Below, one piece after another: positions 21,229 to 29,265 of a stretch of 64,000 nt of DNA. Position 1 is the stretch's first letter; each line of letters starts with the position of its first letter. The position numbers were made by a program, and so were the translations under genes. A model generated the notes under the pieces. That model was given only the letters and a program-made list of their open reading frames with translations, was not told the DNA's origin and did not search any database. Source of the DNA: Sphingobium sp. BYY-5 (lineage in GTDB: Bacteria > Pseudomonadota > Alphaproteobacteria > Sphingomonadales > Sphingomonadaceae); the NCBI RefSeq assembly GCF_022758885.1, contig NZ_JALEBH010000001.1:868001-932000 (forward strand), in the 5' to 3' direction.

Positions 21229-21306
21229 AACCTTGTTCCCCGGCGCAGGCCGGGGTCCAGTTCCACGGTCCGAACTGGACCCCGGCCTGCGCCGGGGAAC
21301 AAGGTT
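21229..21306. repeat. Perfect 35-bp inverted repeat (GGGGTCCAGT family)
   Basis: Two exactly complementary 35-nt arms, each containing CCGGGGTCCAGTTC or its complement, around an 8-nt loop CACGGTCC. It lies between the end of the bkd genes and tRNA-Leu. It is the best-preserved copy of the family also found at 515-584. There is no T-tract, so it is a repeat rather than a classical terminator, although it could block the 3' end of the bkd transcript. Confidence 0.85.
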
Positions 21307-21384
21307 GCCATTATAAAAGCGGGCGTCCTCGATCAAAGATCGCGGGCTTTGCTAGGTAGCAACAGATATTCGAGAATATCATGC

Positions 21385-21470
21385 TGGTGCGGACGGCGGG
21401 ACTTGAACCCGCATTCCCAGGAGGAGGCGGATTTTAAGTCCGCTGCGTCTACCGATTTCGCCACGTCCGC
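21385..21470 (-). tRNA. tRNA-Leu (anticodon TAA)
   Basis: On the minus strand it begins GCGGACGTGGCGAAATCGG, has acceptor arms GCGGACG/CGTCCGC, anticodon stem GCGGA/TCCGC with loop CTTAAAA (anticodon TAA, codon UUA), a long variable arm (type II), T loop GTTCAAGTCC and encoded CCA. It is 86 nt including CCA. Confidence 0.95.
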
Positions 21471-21515
21471 CCGATAGTCAGGGCTTGCTTCCCCTGACGG
21501 CTGGGGCGAGCGAGG

Positions 21516-21818
21516 TCAAGCGTCGCTTGCGGATTCGCCGTCGGCGTTGAGCCGTTCGCGCATTTCCTTGCCCGGCTTGAAATAGGGAACGCGCTTGGCG
21601 GATACCGGTACCTGTTCGCCGGTGCGGGGGTTTCGGCCCGTGCGGGCTTCCCGCGCTCGCGTGGTAAAGGCGCCGAAACCGCGCAATTCCACGCGACCGC
21701 CCGAAGCGAGCCGGTCCACGATTTCCTTGAAAAAGAGATCGACGATCCTCTCAACTTCCGGAACGGTCAGTTCTGGATTCTCGTCGGTCAGTTTCTGGAT
21801 CAATTCCGAACGGATCAT
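21516..21818 (-). CDS. ihfB: Integration host factor subunit beta
   Basis: A 100-residue nucleoid-bending protein of the HU/IHF family. It shows the N-terminal helical pair ([19 protein letters not shown]), the motif [14 protein letters not shown], the DNA-intercalating arm [11 protein letters not shown], and the C-terminal [15 protein letters not shown]. It would pair with an alpha subunit encoded elsewhere to bend DNA for transcription and recombination. The position just downstream of rpsA is the conserved gammaproteobacterial and alphaproteobacterial order. A hairpin lies between the two genes. Confidence 0.95.
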   Translation of the reverse strand: MIRSELIQKLTDENPELTVPEVERIVDLFFKEIVDRLASGGRVELRGFGAFTTRAREARTGRNPRTGEQVPVSAKRVPYFKPGKEMRERLNADGESASDA

Positions 21819-21924
21819 TGGTTCCCCAGCGCCCCTATGCTGTTCCCCTCCTGCATTTCATAAAGCTTTTGCAAGAAGTTGGCAATCGGGGTGCGCAAGA
21901 TCGTTTCGGAAGGCCAAGAATGAC

Positions 21925-21963
21925 AAAGGCCCGCCGGAACCAGGGTTCCGGCGGGCCTTTTTT
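21925..21963 (+). terminator. Rho-independent terminator-like hairpin between rpsA and ihfB
   Basis: A GC-rich stem AAAGGCCCGCCGGAAC / GTTCCGGCGGGCCTTT with a 4-nt loop, followed by six T on the plus strand (three on the minus strand). It lies 20 bp beyond the rpsA stop. Both flanking genes run on the minus strand, where the T-tract is short, so it may act in both directions, limiting read-through from rpsA into ihfB. Confidence 0.75.
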
Positions 21964-21982
21964 GTAGCAATCCCGGAAGGGA

Positions 21983-23695
21983 TCAGCCTTCGCTTTTCGC
22001 CTTGAGCGCTTCGCCCAGGATGTCGCCCAGCGACGCGCCGCTGTCGGACGAACCATATTGCGCGACGGCCTGCTTCTCTTCGGCGATCTGCATCGCCTTG
22101 ATCGAGAAGGTCGGCTTCTTGGCGCGGTCGAAACCGGTCACCATGGCGTCGAACTTCTGGCCGATCTGGAAGCGTTCCGAACGCTGTTCGTCACGGTCGC
22201 GACCCAGGTCGCTGCGCTTGATGAAGCCGGTGGCGCCATCGTCGCCAGCCTGGACTTCCAGGCCGCCGTCGCGGACTTCCAGAACGGTCACGGTGATGAT
22301 CGCGTTCTTGTTGAGGCCAGCGGCAGCCGCCGTGGTGCCGCCAGCGGCCGGACCACCACGCTCAAGCTGCTTCATGCCGAGGCTGATGCGCTCCTTCTCG
22401 ACGTCGATGTCGAGAACGACGGCGGAAACCGTCTCGCCCTTGCGGTGCAGCGCCAGGGCGTCTTCGCCGGAGATGCCCCAGGCGATGTCCGACATGTGGA
22501 CCATGCCGTCCACATCGCCGTCCAGGCCGATGAACAGGCCGAACTCGGTCGCGTTCTTGACTTCGCCCTCGACGGTCGAGCCGATCGGATGACGTTCGGC
22601 GAAGCTGTCCCAGGGGTTGTTCTGGGCCTGCTTGAGGCCGAGCGAGATACGGCGCTTTTCGGGATCGACTTCCAGGACGATGACATCGACTTCCTGGCTG
22701 GTCGAAACGATCTTGCCGGGGTGGACGTTCTTCTTGGTCCAGGACATTTCCGACACGTGGACCAGGCCTTCGATGCCGGCTTCCAGTTCGACGAACGCAC
22801 CATATTCGGTGATGTTCGTGACGCGGCCCGACAGCTTCGCGCCGACGGGATACTTGGCCGAAGCGCCTTCCCACGGATCGCTCTCAAGCTGCTTCATGCC
22901 CAGGCTGATGCGCTGGGTGTCGCGGTTGATGCGGATGATCTGGACACGGACGGTGTCGCCGATGTTGATCATCTCGTTGGGGTGGTTGATGCGCTTGTAG
23001 CTGAGGTCGGTGACGTGCAGCAGGCCATCGATGCCGCCCAGGTCGACGAACGCACCATAATCGGTGATGTTCTTGACGACGCCTTCGATGATCTGGCCTT
23101 CGGCCAGCGTCTGGATGAGGCCGCTGCGCTGTTCGGCGCGGGTTTCTTCCAGAATGGCGCGGCGCGACACGACGATGTTGCCGCGGCGGCGATCCATCTT
23201 GAGGATCTGGAAGGGCTGCGGGATGTCCATCAGCGGGGTGACGTCGCGAACTGGGCGAATGTCGACCTGCGAGCCGGGCAGGAAGGCCACGGCGCCGTCG
23301 AGGTCGACGGTGAAGCCACCCTTGACGCGGCCGAAGATGACGCCTTCGACGCGGGTGCTCTCGGTGAACTCGGCTTCCAGCTTGTCCCAAGCGGCTTCGC
23401 GGCGGGCGCGGTCGCGCGACAGCATGGCTTCGCCATGGGCGTTTTCGACGCGGTCGACATAGACTTCGACTTCGTCGCCGACCTTCAGTTCAGCCTTCTG
23501 GCCCGGCATCGCGAATTCGCGCAGCGGCACGCGGCCTTCGGACTTGAGACCTACGTCGATGACGGCCAGGTCGTTTTCGATGGCGGTAACGGTGCCCTTG
23601 ACGACGCGGCCTTCGAAGCCGCCGTCCTCGCCACCGAGGGAATCATTGAGAAGCGCGGCGAAATCGTCGCGCGAGGGGAATGCCGTAGAGGCCAT
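21983..23695 (-). CDS. rpsA: 30S ribosomal protein S1
   Basis: A 570-residue protein made of six S1 RNA-binding domains, seen as repeats of the type GTVTAIENDLAVIDVG, GVVKNITDYGAFVDLGG, GRVTNITEYGAFVELEAG and GEVKNATEFGLFIGLDGD, each with the RISLGMKQLE or RISLGLKQA ending. S1 helps the 30S subunit bind mRNA, especially leaders with weak ribosome sites. The ATG at 23695 was chosen because AAGGA lies 7 bases upstream; an in-frame start at 23716 has no such site. Gene order aroA-cmk-rpsA-ihfB is conserved. Confidence 0.96.
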   Translation of the reverse strand: MASTAFPSRDDFAALLNDSLGGEDGGFEGRVVKGTVTAIENDLAVIDVGLKSEGRVPLREFAMPGQKAELKVGDEVEVYVDRVENAHGEAMLSRDRARREAAWDKLEAEFTESTRVEGVIFGRVKGGFTVDLDGAVAFLPGSQVDIRPVRDVTPLMDIPQPFQILKMDRRRGNIVVSRRAILEETRAEQRSGLIQTLAEGQIIEGVVKNITDYGAFVDLGGIDGLLHVTDLSYKRINHPNEMINIGDTVRVQIIRINRDTQRISLGMKQLESDPWEGASAKYPVGAKLSGRVTNITEYGAFVELEAGIEGLVHVSEMSWTKKNVHPGKIVSTSQEVDVIVLEVDPEKRRISLGLKQAQNNPWDSFAERHPIGSTVEGEVKNATEFGLFIGLDGDVDGMVHMSDIAWGISGEDALALHRKGETVSAVVLDIDVEKERISLGMKQLERGGPAAGGTTAAAAGLNKNAIITVTVLEVRDGGLEVQAGDDGATGFIKRSDLGRDRDEQRSERFQIGQKFDAMVTGFDRAKKPTFSIKAMQIAEEKQAVAQYGSSDSGASLGDILGEALKAKSEG

Positions 23696-23817
23696 ATTAT
23701 GTCCTTCACTCATCATTGCTGGCCAACCGGTTGTCTCCGGTGGTCTTTGGCCAAACTACCCAAAAAGCCGAATGCTTCCTGGGTATCCAAGGGGTTGGGC
23801 GTGGGAACGCGCAGCCA

Positions 23818-23857
23818 GGAAAAAGCGAAAAGGGCGCCCGGATGATCCGCGCGCCTT
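23818..23857 (-). terminator. Rho-independent terminator downstream of cmk
   Basis: On the minus strand the stem GGCGC...GCGCC, with inner CGG/CCG, spans 23833-23855 and is followed by CTTTT and then TTTTT within the next 15 bases. It sits immediately after the cmk stop and would end the aroA-cmk transcript before rpsA. Confidence 0.65.
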
Positions 23858-23863
23858 GACGGG

Positions 23864-24499
23864 TCACTTTTGGGAGTGACCTTCAAGCTGAGCGTCCACA
23901 AGCGCGATGGCCCGCTGGACGGCGGCGTCTATAGTCAAATCCGACGTATCTAGCAAGTCCGCGCCATCGGCTCGCATGAGCGGCGCATGGTCGCGGCTCA
24001 TGTCGCGGGTGTCGCGCGCCTGAATGTCGGCGATCAGGCTGTCCATGTCCGGATTTCCGCCATGGGACAGGGCGTCCTTGTACCGCCGTTCGGCGCGAAT
24101 GGAGACGCTGGCCGTCACGAAGATCTTCGCGTCGGCATCGGGCGCAATCACCGTGCCGATGTCGCGCCCGTCAAGGATGGCGCCGCCCGGCTGGGTGGCG
24201 AAGTCGCGCTGCCGCTGGACCAGCGCGTCGCGTACATTCTGATGCACCGACACGCGCGAGGCGAGACTGCCTACCGCTTCGCTGCGCAGGGCTGGATCAG
24301 CGAGGAGCGCGTCGTCGAAACCGCAGGCGGCGAGGGCGTCGGCCTGACGATCCGGATCGCCGCCCAGCTTGAGGACGGAAAGACCGACGGCCCGGTACAG
24401 AAGGCCGGTGTCAAGCACGGGCAAGCCATAGTGACGGCCCAGCGCCTTGGCGATGGTGCCCTTGCCCGACGCAGCGGGACCGTCGACGGCTATAATCAT
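23864..24499 (-). CDS. cmk: Cytidylate kinase
   Basis: Phosphorylates CMP and dCMP with ATP. The 211-residue protein begins MIIAVDGPAASGKGTIAKAL, with the P-loop GPAASGKG, and contains the CMP-binding LDTGLLYRAVG and the LDGRDIGTVIAPDADAKIF segment typical of bacterial Cmk. Its ATG overlaps the aroA stop by 4 bp, so translation is coupled. Confidence 0.96.
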   Translation of the reverse strand: MIIAVDGPAASGKGTIAKALGRHYGLPVLDTGLLYRAVGLSVLKLGGDPDRQADALAACGFDDALLADPALRSEAVGSLASRVSVHQNVRDALVQRQRDFATQPGGAILDGRDIGTVIAPDADAKIFVTASVSIRAERRYKDALSHGGNPDMDSLIADIQARDTRDMSRDHAPLMRADGADLLDTSDLTIDAAVQRAIALVDAQLEGHSQK

Positions 24500-25836
24500 G
24501 CCACGGCGCCCAGCGACTGGAGCAGCGGCAGGAAGGTGGGGAAGCTGGTCGCTACCGGGCGCATGTCGTCGATGGTGACGCCCCCCTTCGATACCAGGCC
24601 CGCCACGGCGAAGCTCATGGCGATGCGGTGGTCCAGCCTGGTCGCGATCGGCCCGCCACCGGCGAGCGGTGCGCCGCCGCTGCCCTCGATGATGATGCCG
24701 TCTTCCAGCTCCTCTACCTGCACACCGATGGCGCGCAGCCCTTCGGCCATGGTGGCGATGCGATCCGATTCCTTGACCCGCAACTCTTCCAGGCCGCGGA
24801 AGACGCTGCGTCCCTCGGCGAGGGACGCAGCGATGAAGGCGACGGGATATTCGTCGATCATGCTTGGCGCGCGCGCCGGGTCGGGTTCGACGCCCTTGAG
24901 CGCCGACGCCGTGACGACAAGGTCGCCGACCGGTTCGCCGCCGACTTCGCGAGCATTGGTGACTTCGATCGATCCGCCCATTTCGCGCAGCAAGTCGATG
25001 AGGCCCGCGCGGGTCGCATTCAGACCGACATTGGCGATCGTCACCCTGGAACCCGGCACCAGCAGGGCAGCAACGATCGGGAAAGCCGCGGACGATGGGT
25101 CGCCGGGCACCACGATCTGCTGCGGCTTCAATTCCGCTTCGCCCGTAAGCGTGATGATGCGGGTGCCGTCCGCTTCCACTGCGACGTTCAGGTCCGCGCC
25201 AAAGCCCTTGAGCATCCGTTCGCTATGGTCGCGGGTGGGGATCGGTTCGACGACGCGGGTGACGCCCGGCGTGTTGAGGCCGGCGAGCAGGATCGCCGAC
25301 TTGACCTGGGCCGAAGCGACGGGGAGGCGATAGTCGAGCGGCACGGCGGGGCAGGCGCCCTTCATGGTCAGCGGCAGGCGATCGCCGGGGCTGGTCATGA
25401 AGCTGGCGCCCATGCGCGAGAGCGGTTCGGTCACGCGGGCCATCGGGCGCTTGCTCAAGCTGGCATCGCCGATGAAGGTAGCAGTCAGGTCATGGCTGGC
25501 CAGCAGGCCCATCAGTAGGCGGGTCGACGTGCCGCTATTGCCCATGTCGAGCGCGGTCTGCGGCTGGAGCAGGCCGCCCACGCCCACGCCATGGATATGC
25601 CAGATGCCATCGGCGTCGCGCTGAATATCGGCGCCCATCGCGCGCATCGCCGCCGCCGTGGCGAGCACATCCTCGCCCTCCAACAGGCCTTCGACCCGGC
25701 TTTCGCCCACCGCCAGGGCGGACAGCATCAGCGATCGGTGGGAAATGCTTTTATCGCCTGGCACGGTGACGCTGCCGGACAGGGCCGGCGCGGCGGTGAA
25801 GGTCATGGGGGCGGGTTGTTCGCTATGCTGGGTCAC
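24496..25836 (-). CDS. aroA: 3-phosphoshikimate 1-carboxyvinyltransferase (EPSP synthase)
   Basis: Joins shikimate 3-phosphate and phosphoenolpyruvate in aromatic amino-acid synthesis. The 446-residue product has the substrate-binding VPGDKSISHRSLMLSALA near the N-terminus, the PEP-binding MGNSGTSTRLLMGLLAS, and the C-terminal LRVKESDRIATMAEGLRAIG and LDHRIAMSFAVAGL. LMGNSGT with Ala-free G96-like context resembles the class II (CP4/Agrobacterium-like) rather than the E. coli class, though this is by eye. The start is ambiguous: GTG at 25836, with a weak GGA upstream, or ATG at 25806. Confidence 0.93.
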   Translation of the reverse strand: MTQHSEQPAPMTFTAAPALSGSVTVPGDKSISHRSLMLSALAVGESRVEGLLEGEDVLATAAAMRAMGADIQRDADGIWHIHGVGVGGLLQPQTALDMGNSGTSTRLLMGLLASHDLTATFIGDASLSKRPMARVTEPLSRMGASFMTSPGDRLPLTMKGACPAVPLDYRLPVASAQVKSAILLAGLNTPGVTRVVEPIPTRDHSERMLKGFGADLNVAVEADGTRIITLTGEAELKPQQIVVPGDPSSAAFPIVAALLVPGSRVTIANVGLNATRAGLIDLLREMGGSIEVTNAREVGGEPVGDLVVTASALKGVEPDPARAPSMIDEYPVAFIAASLAEGRSVFRGLEELRVKESDRIATMAEGLRAIGVQVEELEDGIIIEGSGGAPLAGGGPIATRLDHRIAMSFAVAGLVSKGGVTIDDMRPVATSFPTFLPLLQSLGAVA

Positions 25837-25983
25837 AGGGTATCCGTTGTCTTGGAACCGAAAAAATGCGAGCGGCTTTTGACAGCGCGGTTCCGCTATG
25901 GCAAGGCGCCCGACGTTTCGCGGGCAACATCCGTTGCGCCGCGTGATTTCTGTTTTGAGCATCGAAGAAGGAACAGGCCGGAC

Positions 25984-26322
25984 ATGGTGAAGGCTGAATG
26001 GGGTACGAAGCGGACCTGCCCGAAATGCGCGACTCGCTTCTATGACCTGGGCAATGACAATCCGGTGACTTGCATCAACTGCAACACCGCCTGGGAACCG
26101 GAACCGGTGCTGAAGTCGAAGCAGCCGGTGCCTTATGAGGAAGTTGCGCCCAAGAAGGTCATCGAAACCGCCGACGGCGAGCTGGAGACGGCCGACGACG
26201 ATCTGGACATCGATCTGGACGTCGATGACGATGGCGATTCGCCGGACAATGACGTCGATTTGGGCGGTGACGACGACCTAGGCGTCGATGCTGGCGGCAG
26301 CGATAATGACGACGACAATTAA
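25984..26322 (+). CDS. TIGR02300 family zinc-ribbon protein with acidic tail
   Basis: A 112-residue protein of unknown function, conserved in alphaproteobacteria. The N-terminal half carries a CPKC...CINC zinc-ribbon pair separated by TRFYDLGNDNPVT. The C-terminal half is a nearly pure Asp/Glu stretch with DLDIDLDVDDD-type repeats ending in DNDDDN. The family signature FYDLG is present. It stands between the divergent aroA gene and the first tRNA-Ala. Direct nucleic-acid or metal binding is inference from composition. Confidence 0.88.
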   Translation: MVKAEWGTKRTCPKCATRFYDLGNDNPVTCINCNTAWEPEPVLKSKQPVPYEEVAPKKVIETADGELETADDDLDIDLDVDDDGDSPDNDVDLGGDDDLGVDAGGSDNDDDN

Positions 26323-26373
26323 TTGAAATTTCTGCTTGCCATGGAGGTTGCTGCGACCTAATGGCAGCGACCT

Positions 26374-26403
26374 CCGAAGCGCCGGACCCAAACGGCGCTT
26401 CGG
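26374..26403 (+). terminator. Hairpin after the zinc-ribbon gene
   Basis: CCGAAGCGCCG and CGGCGCTTCGG form an exact 11-bp stem with an 8-nt loop, 52 bp after the TIGR02300 stop and 10 bp before tRNA-Ala. No T-tract follows, so it may be a weak terminator or an mRNA-end stem. Confidence 0.5.
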
Positions 26404-26412
26404 TCTGGTGAC

Positions 26413-26488
26413 GGGGCCTTAGCTCAGCTGGGAGAGCGCCTGCATGGCATGCAGGAGGTCAGCGGTTCGATCCCGCTAGGCTCCACCA
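26413..26488 (+). tRNA. tRNA-Ala (anticodon GGC), first copy
   Basis: GGGGCCTTAGCTCAGCTGGG start, acceptor stem GGGGCCT/AGGCTCC, anticodon stem CCTGC/GCAGG with loop ATGGCAT (anticodon GGC, codon GCC), T loop GGTTCGATCCC, encoded CCA. 76 nt. Identical to the copy 116 bp downstream. Confidence 0.95.
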
Positions 26489-26604
26489 TTCCGGACCTGA
26501 TCCGGAGCCTCCCAAGCGAAAGCGAGGGGCGCCTTCATATTCGGCCGACGGTTTCGTACCGGACATGGCCTGATCCATTGGGATGCGGCAAAGGCCGCGA
26601 CGAT

Positions 26605-26680
26605 GGGGCCTTAGCTCAGCTGGGAGAGCGCCTGCATGGCATGCAGGAGGTCAGCGGTTCGATCCCGCTAGGCTCCACCA
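26605..26680 (+). tRNA. tRNA-Ala (anticodon GGC), second copy
   Basis: Identical in all 76 positions to the gene at 26413-26488, with its own encoded CCA. The tandem probably comes from a recent duplication, or is kept for high demand for GCC codons. The 116-bp spacer contains a short CCGGACCTGATCCGG palindrome and no gene. Confidence 0.95.
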
Positions 26681-26860
26681 ATTTTCGGAATATAGAAGAT
26701 GTCCGGGAATATTTTCTCGGAAAGTTCCTGAGCGCAAGTAGAGCTTGCGCGGCGGCAATGATGTTTATGGGCCTTGATCCGGATATGATCTGCCTGCTGT
26801 CGGTGCCGGGTGGGAAAAAGCGATGGCTGATTTTGGCTAGCTTCAACCAATGATACAATC

Positions 26861-26947
26861 GTTACCCCGGACTTGATCCGGGGGCCCGCTTCTTCTTGGG
26901 TTGCGTTTGAGAAGGAAGCGGGATGCCGGGTCCAGCCCGGCATGACG
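26861..26947. repeat. Intergenic palindromic repeat (CCCGGACTTGATCCGGG family)
   Basis: Left arm ACCCCGGACTTGATCCGG, right arm GTCCAGCCCGGCATGAC, with an inner GCTTCTTC / GAAGGAAGC stem. It is a diverged relative of the copy at 11378-11461. It lies between the second tRNA-Ala and the IS1182-type element, in a 291-bp stretch with no other feature. Confidence 0.7.
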
Positions 26948-26971
26948 AAATGGGAGCGGCAGGAAACGACC

Positions 26972-28081
26972 GAGGCTGTGTAAAAACGCGATCTCGTGGC
27001 GGCATTACGGTGCGGTAGCGATGCGGCGGGATGAGGCGATCAGGCGCGGATTGCCTGGATCAGCATCGGGACGCCGAGCATTCGGATCATACGCTTCATA
27101 TTGTAGGCCAGAACACTGAGGCTCATCTCGGTCCGGACGTTTTTCAGGGTTCTGGTAAGGAAGGGCGTACTGCCCATCCAGGCTTTGAGCGTGCCGAAGA
27201 CATGTTCGACCGTCTGTCTCCGCATACCCATGGCATCCGGCAGCTGATCCAGGCGCGCCTGCATGGCATCGAGTACCGCCTCACACGCCTGTGCCACGGC
27301 CGGAGGTCGCCATGGACCGTGCATCGGGATCGGTGAGGGATATCTGATTGTCAGGGGCTTGCTCGACTTGGGCAGCCATATCCTTCAGATACTGCATCTG
27401 ACGCCGCAGCCCGGCGATCTTCTCCCGGATTTTGTCGGCTCGCATCTCGGGTACGTCGCTGTCCTCACGATCAGCCCTGTCGAGCGCGACCAGATAGCGT
27501 TCTATACTGGCCTCGACCTGTTCGATGCGCTTGGCCGCCTTATGCGCCGTGAAGTTGCGATCCTGGTTGTTCACAGCCTTGAACTTGCTGCCGTCCACCG
27601 CCACCGTGGCACCAACGAACAGGCCCATGCTCCGGCAGAGCAGCACGAACTGCGCGCATGCCGCGCGGATCGCAGCGCCATTATCGCGACGGAAGTTGGC
27701 GATCGTCTTGAAGTCGGGGGCCAGCCGGCCTGTCAGCCACATCAGCTCGATATTGCGGCCGGCTTCCCGTTCGAGCCGGCGGCTCGACTGGACGCTGTTG
27801 AGATAGCCGTACAGATATATCTTCAGCATCGTCGATGGATGATAGCCAGGCCGTCCCGTCGCTGCCGGCGTCATGCCCTCAAAGCCCAGAGCTTCCAGAT
27901 CAAGCGCATCGATGAAGGTTTCGATCACCCGTACCGGGTTAGCCTCGCCGACATAGTCATCCAGCGATGCAGGAAGAAAACTGTCCTGCCGACGATCTTC
28001 CCCTTCGACAAAACGGCCCATGCCAAAGCCTCCCGAAATCTCGGAAAACCTTATCAGAAACCAACGTTTCTACACAGCCTC
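26972..28081 (-). mobile_element. IS1182-type element, internally deleted, with 4-bp target duplication
   Basis: 1110 bp between inverted repeats GAGGCTGTGTAAAAACG (left) and, as reverse complement, GAGGCTGTGTAGAAACG (right). The bases GACC are repeated directly outside both ends (26968-26971 and 28082-28085), as expected for a 4-bp duplication at insertion. The transposase gene inside lacks its central part, so the element is too short for a full copy (about 1.5 kb or more) and is non-autonomous. The ends look intact. Confidence 0.85.
27040..28021 (-). pseudogene. IS1182-family transposase, central segment deleted
   Basis: The N-terminal piece (27281-28021, from MGRFVEGEDRRQDSFLPASL) includes the family segments PATGRPGYHPSTMLKIYLYGYL and VAVDGSKFKAVNN, and stops after LTDPDARSMATSGRGTGV. 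The C-terminal piece (27040-27324, in another frame) resumes at ACEAVLDAMQARLDQLPDAM and ends with the QTVEHVFGTLKAWMG region. Family members have roughly 130-160 further residues between these points. The joint is near 27281-27285 and shifts the frame, so no functional transposase can be made. Confidence 0.85.
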
Positions 28082-28156
28082 GACCAATGTTGGTCATTTG
28101 AATGGCTTCGCATCGTCCCTCTAAGCGGACGTTGACGCAAAACGCCTGATTTCCGC

Positions 28157-28843
28157 TCATTGCCGTGGTGGAATGATGGTTACGGTGCCGGGAGAAGGCG
28201 CTGTTGTGATTGTGGGGCGCTGTTCAGGCCGGATCAGAAAATCCGCGCAGGCCATGCCCAGTTGCGCCGGATTGTCGAGATCATATGCCCCATTCAAGCT
28301 GCCAAACGCCGCAATATCTGTTTTAGGCATGACGATATTGTCTTCCGGGTTGCGTGAGGTAGGCAATTCACGCATCCGCCCAAGAAATTCAGCGCGCATC
28401 GCTGCATATGTAGCCATCAGAAGGGGCGAAGCTGTGCGGTCAATCTCATCATCTATGCGCTTGGTATAGATACGCATTGGTCCAACAATGAATGAACGAG
28501 GGCGCATTTCACTCAGGTGTGGTTCTGGAACAATCTTACGAATGGCAGCAACCGTTGCAGGCACAAGAGATGGAACAAATTGGCGGCTAACTTGCCTCTT
28601 GCTTTCTGCGACCGCTCTACATCCTTTCTCAAAACCGACACGCTTGATTTCTGCCCGCATAGACGGGTCATCGTAAATGACTCTATATAACCTGCTCGGT
28701 ACTCGGCTTTCTGCGATTGCAAGCTGTTTCAGGACATCGTCAGTCACCGTCGATTGGATCACGGGTGACGCGGCGCGAGCAGTTTCAGCCTGGACAGGCA
28801 ATCCTGATGCAGTTTGCATCAACGCGATTACGACTAAGATCAT
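28157..28843 (-). CDS. Hypothetical exported protein
   Basis: A 228-residue protein not assigned to a family. The ATG at 28843 gives a hydrophobic start (MILVVIALMQTASGLPVQAE), a likely Sec signal peptide cut after VQA. The rest is mostly polar with two helical stretches and ends with a Pro/Thr-rich tail (TTAPSPGTVTIIPPRQ). The frame is open 276 bp further upstream, but that extension has no convincing start or signal. Base composition is lower in GC than the flanking core genes. Confidence 0.55.
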   Translation of the reverse strand: MILVVIALMQTASGLPVQAETARAASPVIQSTVTDDVLKQLAIAESRVPSRLYRVIYDDPSMRAEIKRVGFEKGCRAVAESKRQVSRQFVPSLVPATVAAIRKIVPEPHLSEMRPRSFIVGPMRIYTKRIDDEIDRTASPLLMATYAAMRAEFLGRMRELPTSRNPEDNIVMPKTDIAAFGSLNGAYDLDNPAQLGMACADFLIRPEQRPTITTAPSPGTVTIIPPRQ

Positions 28844-29265
28844 GGCAGACGAATAGTACGCCTCTGATGGAGTGGGAAGATATCTTTGACGACTTCGCAA
28901 GGCCCTGTCGGCAATCACATAAAATCCGACAAGGGGCGGCGCGAAACCTACAGATTTCAGCCTCGAACGCTGTTGCGTTGCTCCTACGACCCTATAATGT
29001 CCGAAAAACACTGTCGGATTGCGAACGTGCGCGACAACCTCATGGGCGGGGTTTCCCGTCATGACGAATTGACCGCTAATAGGTTCTGCTTTTCCGAAAG
29101 CGGCGCGTCCGCCACCCACCCGCGTTCGTCGTTCATCGTCTGCGAATCACTCCGCGCTGCCGATAATCCTCTGGTATCGTTCGGGAATATAAGGCTGTCT
29201 GGCGGTGGGCGGCCACTCGCGGTCGTTACGAGGCGGCTCTATGGCCGTCGAAAACCGGCGTTGGC
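28844..29265. other. Non-coding gap of 422 bp
   Basis: Between the exported hypothetical gene and the epimerase gene. Its right part (29108-29216) is the first copy of a 109-bp direct repeat. The left part contains GC-poor sequence with no convincing gene; frames that are open here lack ribosome sites. The promoter of the minus-strand hypothetical gene should lie here but no clear -35/-10 pair was seen. Confidence 0.6.
29108..29216. repeat. Diverged 109-bp direct repeat, copy A
   Basis: Aligns without gaps to 30306-30414 at about 72 percent identity by eye count (78 of 109). Shared blocks include GTCGTTC, CTGCGAATCA, GCCGATAA and TTCGGGA. The copies flank the epimerase gene in the same orientation. 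It may be part of a dispersed intergenic repeat. Confidence 0.65.

Noticed and set aside
18674..21306. Repeats taken as a CRISPR array
   Set aside because: The palindromes are single, widely spaced and differ in sequence; there are no regularly spaced repeats or cas genes.
22058..23845. A 595-residue plus-strand open frame
   Set aside because: Antisense to the unmistakable S1 domain repeats of rpsA; no ribosome site or family resemblance.
28844..29119. Longer N-terminus for the exported hypothetical protein
   Set aside because: The extension lacks a ribosome site and would place the signal peptide inside the protein.
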